Origin: Corydoras sp. C115
Lineage: Eukaryota; Chordata; Actinopteri; Siluriformes; Callichthyidae
Reading direction: 5' to 3'
Length of the DNA stretch: 64,000 nt
NCBI GenBank assembly: GCA_019802505.1
Contig: JAFMOC010000031.1
Location: forward strand, 5,915,514 to 5,979,513
The position numbers and the translations under genes are program-made. Below are positions 59,201 to 64,000 of this stretch, piece by piece (the first letter of the stretch is position 1; the number at the start of each line of letters is the position of its first letter). The notes beneath the pieces were generated by a model. The model ran no database searches. It was not told the origin of the DNA and saw nothing but the letters and a program-made list of their open reading frames with translations.

Positions 59201-62200
59201 ATAGAGTGTGTCTGTGTGAGTGAGTGTGTGCTGCCCAGTGATAGATTGGTGTCCTGTCCTGGGTCTAATCTGCCCAGCGCCTGAAACGTTATCCTCTGGA
59301 TGGTTATGAGAACCCCCCCCCAACCTTAATTAAAGAATTAAGTTGAATAGATAATTGAATAAACGGACAGTGGCTTAGTGGTTAGCATGTTCGCCTCTCA
59401 GCGCTTAGGATTTCAGGTTCGAATCCCAATCTGGTGGAGTTTTCCAGTTTCTCCCCGTGTTCCATGTGTGGTTCCCCGCTCCGGGTCTCTCCAAAGCTTC
59501 TTCCCAACAGTCCAAAAACATGAATCAAGGTCAATTGAGTTCTCCAACTTTGCCCCATATAGAGTGTGTCTGCTGTGTGAGTGAGTGTGTGCCCAGTGAT
59601 AGATTGGTGTCCTGTCCTGGGTTGTATCTGCCCAGCGCGGCCGAGACGTTCTCGCCCTGGATGGGTATGAGAACCCCCCCCCAACCTTAATAAAGAAGGT
59701 AAGTGAAAGATAATGAATAAACGGACAGTGGCTTAGTGGTTAGCACATTCACCCTCTCAGCGCTTAGGATTCAGGTTCGAATCCCAATCTGGGTGGAGTT
59801 TCCATGTTTCTCCCCGTGTCCATTGTGGTTTTCCTCCGGGTTCTCCGGTTTTCTTCCCACAGTCCAAAAATCATGGATCAAGTCAATTGAGTTCTCCAAT
59901 TGGCCCCATATAGAGTGTGTCTGTGTGAGTGCTTGTGTGCCCAGTGATAGATTGGTGTCCTGTTCCTGGTTGTATCTGCCCCAGCCGGCCGAGACGTTCT
60001 CCCCTGGATGGGTATGAGAACCCGCCCCCCCTCCCCCAAACCTTAATAAAGAATTAAGTTTAAAGATAATGGAATAAACGGACGGTGGCTTTAGTGGTTG
60101 GCATGTTCTCCTCTCAGCGCTAGGGTATTCCCGGTTCGAATCCCCCATCTGGGTGGAGTTTTCCATGTTCTCCCCGTGTCCCCGTGGGTTTCCTCCAGGT
60201 TCTCTGGTTTCCTCCCACAGTGCCCAAAAACATGGATCAAGTTCAATGAGTTCTCCAAATTGCCCCACATAGAGTGTGTGTGTGTGAGTGAGAGTGTGTG
60301 CCCAGTGATAGATTGGCGTCCCTGTCCTGGGTGTATCTGTCCAGCGCCCCGAAAACGTTCTCCCCTGAGATGGGCATGTGGAACCCCACCCCCCCACCCC
60401 CGCCACCTTAGTACGTAGGATTTAAGTGTAAAGATAATGGATGTATATATGAATAAATGAAATTTCTTTCGGCAGATCGAGTCCTGAGAGGTCATGTCCC
60501 TCCGTCCAGCTCCGCCCCTAATACCCCCTCAGTCTCCTCCTCATCTACTCCTTGAAGTCCAACAAGTCCTTGCGGAGACAATCAAAAGCCGTGGTGAGAC
60601 ATTTTTGCTGCCGTCTAAAGATCTGCATTTTGATGATGTGTGAAACGCTGGTGTCGTGAACAGAAACTCCCCGCGGCATAAACCGTCCTGTTTCATTCAG
60701 AGGAGATGTCAGAAAACGGGGGCGGCGGCCAGCTGGTGGTCAAGGCCCGATTTAAACTTCAAACAAAACAATGAGGACGAGCTGTCATTCAGCAAGGGCG
60801 AGCTGATTCACGCCTCACTCCGGCCGGGAGGACGGTAGCTGGTGGGAAGGAACGCTCAATGGCACAAGACAGGGCTGGTTTCCCTAGCAAACTACGTCCG
60901 GGAGGTAAACCATTGTGGTAAGTGAGCGCGTCAAGAAATAAATGGCATCCGGCCAATTTCATCAGCTCATGATTATTAGAACGGAAATAATGAAGTTAAT
61001 AATATATTTTTGGCCATTTTTATAATCATAAAAAATACTTCATTTAATATGTCCAAAACACAGCGGCATGGCGGCTAGTGGTTGGGCATGTTCCTCCTCT
61101 CAGCACTAGGGATTCCTGGTTTCCTCCCACAGTCCAAAAACTATTGATCAGGTCAATTGAGTTCTCCAAAATTGCCCCATATAGAAGTGTGTATGTGTGA
61201 GTGAGTGTGTGCCCAGCGATGGATTGGCGTCCTGTCCTGGGTGTATCTGCCCAGCGCCCGAAACGTTCTCCCCTGGATGGGCATGTGGAACCCCCCCTCC
61301 CCCCTCCACCCTAATAGAGGATAAAGAAGAAGATAATGGATGGATGGATTATCTATGGGCGGCACGGTGGTCTATCTGCCCAGCGCCCAAGACGTTCTCC
61401 CCTGGATGGGCATGGGGAACCCCACCGCGAGCCTAATAGAGGATAAAGCGGGAGATAATGAATGAATGATTAATTAGAGTGAAATAATGAAGTTTATATA
61501 TTTTTTTTGCCATTTTATAATCATAAAAAACTTCATTTAATATGTCCAAAACTCGGCGGCACGGTGGCTTAGTGGTTGGCATGTTCTCCTCTCAGCACTA
61601 GGGATTCCCGGTTCGAATCCCATCTGGGTAGGAGTTTCCATGTTCTCCCCCCCCCGTGTCCGGTGGGTTTCCATCCGGGTTCTCCAGTTTCCTCCCACAG
61701 TCCAAAAACACGGATCAAGTCAATTGAGTTTCTCCGAATTGCCCCATATAGAGTGTGTCTGTGAGTGAGTGATTGTGTGTGTCCAGCGATAGATTGGCGT
61801 CCTGTCCTGGGTGTATCTGCCCAGCGCCCGAGACGTTCTCCCCTGGATGGGGCATGGAGAACCCCCCCCGCGACCCTATAAGTAGAGGAATAAAAGCAGA
61901 TGATAATGGATGGATGATGTCCAAAAAACTCCCTAAAAACACATGTTGTGTTTGCAATTATATTGCTCACTGCATGATTTAAAAAAGCAATATTGTATAC
62001 AGATGTATATTATTAGTTTTTTTTTTTAATTGCTATTTGTAGTAAAATTACGGATAAAAACAACAACTTGGATCTTTAAAATAATTATAAAACAGCCCAT
62101 AATAACTGGGATCTAACAAAATGGTTAAAATGTGGCGTTCTGATAAATGCAAGTTCACGGATGAGCCACCAGGGGGCGGAAGATTATATATTCATTCAAT

Positions 62201-62652
62201 GTGAAAATGATCACAGGGTCACAACGACATCATGGATTAAAAAAAATAAATGAAGTAAAAATTAGGTTTAATATATAATTTACTTAGCGGCACTACGTGG
62301 CTTAGTGTTTGGCATGTTCTCCTCTCAGCACTAGGGATTCCCGGTTCGAATCCCCATCTGGGGAGTTTCCATGTTCTCCCCCATGTCCGCGCGTGGGTTT
62401 TCTGCCGGTTTCCTCCCACAGTCCAAAAACATGGATCAAGGTCAATTGAATTATCCAAATTGCCCCATATAGAGTGTGTATGCATGCGTGAGTGAGTGTG
62501 TACCAGTGATAGATTGGCTCCCTGTTCCTGGGTGTATTCTGCCCCAGCGCCCGAAACGTTCTCGACCCTGGATGGGCATGGGGAACCCCACCGTGACCCT
62601 AATAGAGGATAAAGCGGAAGATAATGAATGCAATGAAAAGGAATAATTATCG

Positions 62653-62684
<32 letters not shown>

Positions 62685-63478
62685 GGCGCGGTGGTTTAGT
62701 GGTTAGCACGTTCTCCTCTCAGCGCTAGGGATTCCCGGTTCGAATCCCCATCTGGGTGGAGTTTCCATGTTCTCCCCCGTGTCTGCGTGGGTTTTCCTCC
62801 GGGTTTTCTCCGGTTTCACCTCCCACAGGTCCAAAAACATGGATCAAGTTAATTGAATTCTCCAAATTGCCCCATATATGGGAGTGTGTTCTGTGTGAGT
62901 GAGTCTGTGTGCCCATCGAATGGTTTTTTTTTTTTTTTTGGCCGCCCTGTCCTGGGTGTATCTGCCCAGCGCATGCCGAGATGTTCTCCCCTGGATGGGG
63001 CATGGTGAACCCCCCACCCGCGACCCTAATAGAGGATTAAAGCGGGAGATAAAATGAATGAAGGATGAATTATTATTATTAATATTGGCACACACAAAAC
63101 AACATCTGGTAAGCAATTATATATATATATATATATTATTTTTTTATTGTAGTAAGACTAAAATAAAAGAACATTTCTTTCTGGTTTTTTAGTTCTAAAT
63201 TTTCTATTCTCTACTCCGTAGAAAAACCCACTTCTCCCAAATCTGTGAAAGGCTTTGACGTCCCCAGCTGACCAAGACAACTACTACAACGTGGTGAGTT
63301 CCCCCAGCTGTGCTGAGCGGGTGACGGGTGCAGGTGAGGGGTGGAACGTCATGTGACACTGTTTTGTGGCTTTCCTCGCAGGTGGTTTCAGGACATCCTG
63401 GAGCACGAGCGCGAGTTTGTGAAGGACGCTGCAGGGTTTACTCACATCCTACCTGCGAACCTCTGCAGGCCAGCGACA
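36450..63478 (+). CDS. arhgef6: arhgef6 gene (Rac/Cdc42 guanine nucleotide exchange factor 6, alpha-PIX), 5' part
   Basis: Alpha-PIX activates Rac1/Cdc42 and binds PAK kinases through its SH3 domain at focal adhesions. Seven exons are visible. Exons 1-3 encode the N-terminal CH domain (TVTWLISLGVLNSPKK, ADCIDNIREFLKGC, FSKVLSTLLAVN). Exon 4 is a Ser-rich linker ending in a match to LRRQSKAV. Exon 5 is the SH3 domain (NEDELSFSKGELI, WWEGTL, NYVRE). Exon 6 reads EKPTSPKSVKGF. Exon 7 opens the DH domain (ILEHEREFVKD). ARHGEF6 is favoured over ARHGEF7 by ADCI-N and LSTLLAVN. Exons 4-7 carry indels that break the frame, in a region where repeats are equally damaged. The catalytic DH rest, PH domain and C-terminus lie beyond 64000. 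Confidence 0.93.
36615..37200. other. arhgef6 intron 1 start
   Basis: CpG-containing at first (GCGCATGCGCGAG near 36764), then unique sequence. No exon. Confidence 0.5.
37204..37490 (+). mobile_element. SINE-1 copy, both ends trimmed
   Basis: Starts at TGGCTTAGTGG and ends at GGGCATGGGGA without C-run or tail. A (TA)n/(TG)n tract follows at 37526-37568. Confidence 0.88.
37575..37922 (+). mobile_element. SINE-1 copy
   Basis: Full-length, with a C-run of about 11 and a GATGAATGAATG tail. Confidence 0.9.
37930..38430 (-). mobile_element. V-SINE/HE1-like element split by a SINE-1
   Basis: Left part (37930-37972) carries CATTTAGCAGACGCTTTTAT, the 3' end in reverse. Right part (38281-38430) carries TGAGGGTTAAGGGTCTTGC and GGGATTTGAACCCCC, box B in reverse. 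Confidence 0.7.
37973..38271 (+). mobile_element. SINE-1 copy inserted into the V-SINE-like element
   Basis: Flanked by the 9-bp duplication GACTTACAA (37964-37972, 38272-38280). It lacks the GGGTTCTCCGG block, and the G-rich segment is collapsed. Confidence 0.95.
38431..38950. other. arhgef6 intron 1, nothing recognised
   Basis: Unique-looking sequence without repeats or exons. Confidence 0.5.
38972..39164 (-). mobile_element. SINE-1 fragment
   Basis: Minus fragment from TGCCCATGCCCATCCAGG to ACACAGGGAGAA. The G-rich array begins exactly where the SINE would continue. Confidence 0.85.
39165..39990 (+). repeat. G-rich GTTAGGGTGAGTGTTTGGG array
   Basis: Irregular 10-20 bp words GGGTGAGT, GTTAGGG, GTGTTTGGGG and GGGTGTGTTT fill 0.8 kb. 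TTAGGG occurs many times but never in pure tandem. The plus strand has closely spaced G-triplets throughout. Confidence 0.9.
39995..40360. other. CpG-rich island just upstream of arhgef6 exon 2, with small C-rich repeat
   Basis: High CpG content from 40030 to 40290. The word TCTGATCTGCCCCGCTC repeats several times at 40288-40350, then the exon 2 acceptor follows at 40391. It could be a CpG island or internal promoter; no transcript evidence is visible. Confidence 0.5.
40392..40475 (+). CDS. arhgef6: arhgef6 coding exon 2
   Basis: 28 codons FCSDPKSEADCIDNIREFLK, then GCVALKVE. CH domain, phase 0 at both ends. Acceptor TTTATTGCAG, donor GTATGT. Confidence 0.96.
40480..42325. repeat. Tandem ~400-600-bp repeats with long (TA)n tracts
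   Basis: The block with CATAAAGCCATGGACTTC, AATAGAACCGAATCCTGAG and AATTCATGTCATCCTCATG recurs near 40649, 40890, 41287 and 42236, and in part near 41755. (TA)n tracts lie at 40811-40868, 41046-41074 and 41452-41517. Much of the unit is related in inverse orientation to the MITE that follows. Confidence 0.8.
42326..42892. mobile_element. hAT-like MITE with GGTAACACTT termini
   Basis: Left GGTAACACTTCATATAAA and right TTTATGTAAAGTGTTACC are inverted termini (10 exact bases, then partial match). Flanks AAAACAAT (42318-42325) and AAAATAAT (42893-42900) are an 8-bp duplication with one mismatch. No transposase. Confidence 0.8.
42923..43505 (+). mobile_element. SINE-1 dimer with a single target-site duplication
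   Basis: A 3'-truncated copy (42923-43189) runs into a 5'-truncated one (43190-43505). Only the outer ends carry the 12-bp duplication AATTATAACAAA (42911-42922, 43506-43517). The tail is GAATGAATG. Confidence 0.9.
43518..44053. other. arhgef6 intron 2, nothing recognised
   Basis: Unique-looking sequence with an AT-rich end (43970-44050). Confidence 0.5.
44066..44393 (+). mobile_element. SINE-1 copy
   Basis: Flanked by CTTTCGGAAGCA (44054-44065) and CTTTCTGAAGCA (44394-44405), one mismatch. Confidence 0.9.
44623..44934 (-). mobile_element. SINE-1 copy with small internal repeat
   Basis: Flanked by the 14-bp duplication TGAACCTCCCATTA (44609-44622, 44935-44948). ATCCATGTTTTTTGGA occurs twice, an internal 32-bp duplication. 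Confidence 0.93.
45300..46076 (+). mobile_element. Old SINE-1 and V-SINE-like fragments
   Basis: Diverged SINE-1 3' halves at about 45310-45500 (GTGCCCGAAGAGTTCTCC) and 45900-45980 (GTCCTGTCCTGGGTGTACC). V-SINE-like remnants near 45160-45240 and 45985-46070. Confidence 0.5.
46078..48720 (+). repeat. ~300-bp satellite, nine units
   Basis: GACAGTGGCAAGACAAAACT recurs near 46222, 46524, 46811, 47113, 47415, 47720, 47920, 48206 and 48511 (spacing 302, 287, 302, 302, 305, 200, 286, 305). Units carry GCGCTTTTTACTATAGTAC, AAACCTTGTGAGGACCGAG, GGGACTCGTCCTCCTTGAGC and CAGCCATGTACAGATTGTG. The single unit resembles a dispersed teleost repeat I know from many fish introns. Confidence 0.93.
48721..49175. 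other. arhgef6 intron 2, nothing recognised
   Basis: Unique-looking sequence between the satellite and the SINE cluster. Confidence 0.5.
49176..50590 (+). mobile_element. Cluster of five SINE-1 pieces
   Basis: Plus copies at 49176-49528 and 49537-49898, a minus piece 49899-50046 (TCCATGTTTTTGGACTGTGG to CTAAGCCACCATGCC), a plus 3' half 50097-50218 with a C-run of about 22, and a full plus copy 50244-50590. Confidence 0.88.
50591..51059. other. arhgef6 intron 2, nothing recognised
   Basis: Short overlapping open frames here show no family signature. Confidence 0.5.
51060..51456 (+). mobile_element. SINE-1 copy with internal 60-bp duplication
   Basis: The ATTGCCCCATATAGA...GTGAGTGAGTGTG segment appears twice (51238-51275 and 51288-51328). 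Confidence 0.9.
51457..54665 (+). repeat. Nine SINE-1 units in tandem, linked by AAT microsatellites
   Basis: Plus units at about 51478, 51848, 52055, 52434, 52915, 53271, 53592, 53956 and 54316. Linkers read AATAACATTAATAATAATAA or close variants. Some units are internally deleted (51848-52031 and 52434-52650 lack the middle). The shared linker shows amplification of SINE plus linker. Confidence 0.9.
52651..52914. other. Non-SINE insert within the array
   Basis: 264 bp unrelated to SINE-1, ending in GGGAATTCGGGAATTCGAAT next to the SINE box B. No gene signature. Confidence 0.5.
54768..54852 (+). CDS. arhgef6: arhgef6 coding exon 3
   Basis: Encodes GFEPECLYTGENFSKVLSTL, then LAVNVVTQ, the end of the CH domain. 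Acceptor TTTCTCTTCAG, donor GTAAAT; ends in phase 1. Confidence 0.95.
54853..55187. other. arhgef6 intron 3 start
   Basis: Unique sequence, no exon. Confidence 0.5.
55188..56240 (+). repeat. Three SINE-1 copies with a shared linker
   Basis: Plus copies at about 55188-55508, 55527-55873 and 55891-56240. The first two are followed by GCGGAACATATA and a TTTT-rich linker, so they are tandem duplicates. Linker-proximal starts read GGTGGCATGGTCGC and GGTGGCACGGTCAC. Confidence 0.88.
56241..56727. other. arhgef6 intron 3, nothing recognised
   Basis: Unique-looking sequence without exon or repeat. Confidence 0.5.
56728..57255. mobile_element. SINE-1 fragments
   Basis: A diverged minus fragment at 56728-56945 and a plus 3' end at 57155-57255 (AACGTTCTCCCCTGGATGGG). 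The ~200 bp between them is unique. Confidence 0.7.
57300..58002 (-). mobile_element. Two minus SINE-1 copies separated by (TA)n
   Basis: Copies at about 57300-57643 (CGTCTCGGGCGC subfamily) and 57668-58002. (TA)n tracts lie before each. Confidence 0.9.
58003..58327. other. arhgef6 intron 3, C-rich tract then AT-rich
   Basis: 58108-58185 is dominated by C-runs. No exon. Confidence 0.5.
58328..60455 (+). repeat. Six SINE-1 units in tandem
   Basis: Units begin near 58328, 58674, 59014, 59368, 59727 and 60082. Units one to five share a private 3' end (CAACCTTAATAAAGAATTAAG, then TGAAAGATAATGAATAAA), and several junctions read CGGACAGTGGCTTAG. From the third unit on, single-base insertions accumulate. 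Confidence 0.9.
60476..60593 (+). CDS. arhgef6: arhgef6 coding exon 4, frame broken
   Basis: Ser/Pro-rich linker. The first frame gives PPSSSAPNTPSVSSSSTP; after a shift the end reads SLKSNKSLRRQSKAV, matching the QRQSKTV of ARHGEF6. Length 118 is inconsistent with its entry phase. Acceptor TTTCGGCAG, donor GTGAGA. Confidence 0.8.
60703..60904 (+). CDS. arhgef6: arhgef6 coding exon 5 (SH3 domain), frame broken
   Basis: Three frames together give EMSENGGGGQLVVKARF, then NEDELSFSKGELIHAS, WWEGTLNG, GWFP and NYVRE, the SH3 domain with its conserved WW and NY positions. Several 1-2 bp insertions are needed to explain the shifts (for example TTTAAACTTC, CCCTAGCAAACTAC). Splice sites are intact (CATTCAGAG acceptor, GTAAAC donor). 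Confidence 0.85.
60980..61915 (+). repeat. Duplicated ~490-bp segment carrying SINE-1 copies
   Basis: Flank words GAAATAATGAAGTT, CATTTTTATAATCATAAAAA and CTTCATTTAATATGTCCAAA occur at 60983-61060 and at 61481-61553, each followed by a SINE-1 (61062-61352 with a 3' piece 61358-61468; 61555-61915). Confidence 0.85.
61916..62284. other. arhgef6 intron 5, AT-rich
   Basis: Nothing recognised apart from short A/T runs. Confidence 0.5.
62285..63065 (+). mobile_element. Two SINE-1 copies with many small insertions
   Basis: Copies at about 62285-62640 and 62685-63065, separated by (TTA)n. Insertions such as TGTTCCTGGGTGTATTCTG and a T-run inside the second copy (62924-62939) are absent from copies left of 59 kb. 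Confidence 0.88.
63222..63293 (+). CDS. arhgef6: arhgef6 coding exon 6, frame broken
   Basis: EKPTSPKSVKGFDVP, then after shifts LTK and YYNV, matching PLSPKAVKGFETAPLTKNYY of human ARHGEF6. Acceptor CTCCGTAG, donor GTGAGT. Confidence 0.75.
63382..63478 (+). CDS. arhgef6: arhgef6 coding exon 7 (DH domain start), frame broken
   Basis: DILEHEREFVKD, then after shifts GLLTSYLR and LQASD, aligning with the start of the Dbl-homology domain. Acceptor TTCCTCGCAG, donor GTAAGC. Confidence 0.8.
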
Positions 63479-64000
63479 GTAAGCAAAGCAGATCGTTTTT
63501 CACATGTTCAGCCCGTAATTATTCAAACGGGAGGCTTTCATTTTTCCGCCGCTCGGTTTAACTCTCTGGCTGGAAAACAAATAAATACCCGCAGAACAAT
63601 TCAGGTTCGAATCCCAGTCGAATGGATGTTTCCATGTTTTCTCCATGTCCACATGGGTTTTCTCCGGAAAAAAAACATGGATTCATGGTAAATTCGCAGC
63701 TCCAAATTTGCCCCCATGTAGTCTGGTTTTAAGTTAAGTAAGTATGTTTTGCTAAAGTAACCAGATAATCAGTAGGGGGCAGCACTCGGCAAACATAGTG
63801 GTTCGCATGTTCTGTCTTGGGATCGATAGGTTCGAATCCCAATCTGGAATGGAGTTTTTCTATGTTTTTCCCTGTCCGCCTGGGTTTTTTTTTTTCCGAA
63901 AAAATGGATTCAAGGTAAATTTGGTAGCTCCAAATTGCCCCTATGTACACCTCCCTGGGGAGATACTGAGGTAATCACAATTTTTCAAAGGGTTTTATCT
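63479..64000 (+). mobile_element. Intron 7 with diverged SINE-1 pieces
   Basis: Recognisable words (AGGTTCGAATCCCAGTC near 63602, GGTTCGAATCCCAATCTGG near 63829, CTCCAAATTGCCCC) mark two degraded copies, about 63600-63735 and 63790-63945. Confidence 0.55.

Noticed and set aside
2077..63065. Many 60-220-codon frames with recurring residues such as GFPPGSPVSSHSPKTW
   Set aside because: They are translations of SINE-1 copies on either strand and appear at every copy.
2077..63065. True tRNA genes at the SINE 5' ends
   Set aside because: Box A and B are present but the sequence is followed by a SINE body and tail and is repeated about 70 times. A functional cloverleaf is not supported.
60476..63478. 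arhgef6 as a decayed pseudogene
   Set aside because: Splice sites and residues are conserved, earlier exons are intact, and neighbouring repeats show the same indels, pointing to sequence quality.

Overview
The window is vertebrate nuclear DNA, almost certainly from a teleost fish. Genes are split into short exons with GT-AG introns, and the encoded proteins are vertebrate families. The intergenic and intronic sequence is packed with fish-type SINEs, LINE and DNA-transposon remnants, microsatellites and minisatellites. I cannot name the species.

Three genes are supported. (1) tm9sf2, minus strand, 1370-19193: the first nine coding exons plus one further exon of a TM9SF2-type nonaspanin; the 3' part lies beyond base 1, and one expected ~100-nt exon is not visible. 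(2) rbmx, plus strand, ~21950-29640 with possible extra 3' untranslated exons to ~32300: complete, 370 codons, with a C/D-box snoRNA matching SNORD61 in its second intron. (3) arhgef6 (alpha-PIX), plus strand, from 36450 past the right edge: CH domain exons, linker, SH3 exon and the start of the DH domain. The order rbmx then arhgef6 on one strand agrees with human Xq26.3 as I recall it. tm9sf2 and rbmx are divergent, 2.8 kb apart.

The three genes are functionally unrelated: an endosomal/Golgi membrane protein, a nuclear RNA-binding splicing factor that also hosts an rRNA-methylation guide, and a Rac/Cdc42 exchange factor.

Most of the remaining sequence is one tRNA-derived SINE family of about 330-350 bp, called SINE-1 here. 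Roughly 70 copies lie on both strands and fill about a third of the window. Many copies have clean 9-14 bp target-site duplications. The most unusual property of the window is that SINE-1 repeatedly became the seed of tandem DNA: a palindromic CA-hairpin array (1-1350), blocks of two or three copies sharing one target-site duplication (5301-6411, 42923-43505), a ~358-bp satellite between tm9sf2 and rbmx (19485-21065), AAT-linked arrays in an arhgef6 intron (51460-54665), a further chain (58328-60455), and a tail-derived minisatellite that runs up to the arhgef6 start (34370-36380).

Other layers are a nested hAT-like element (1583-3681), a TGTCC-type array with ~577-bp higher-order units (6780-8930), an 83-bp satellite (14070-15540), a ~300-bp satellite (46078-48720), a G-rich TTAGGG-containing array (39165-39990) and a hAT-like MITE (42326-42892). 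From about 59 kb to the right end, both SINEs and arhgef6 exons carry many 1-2 bp indels. This looks like poor consensus quality, not gene decay.
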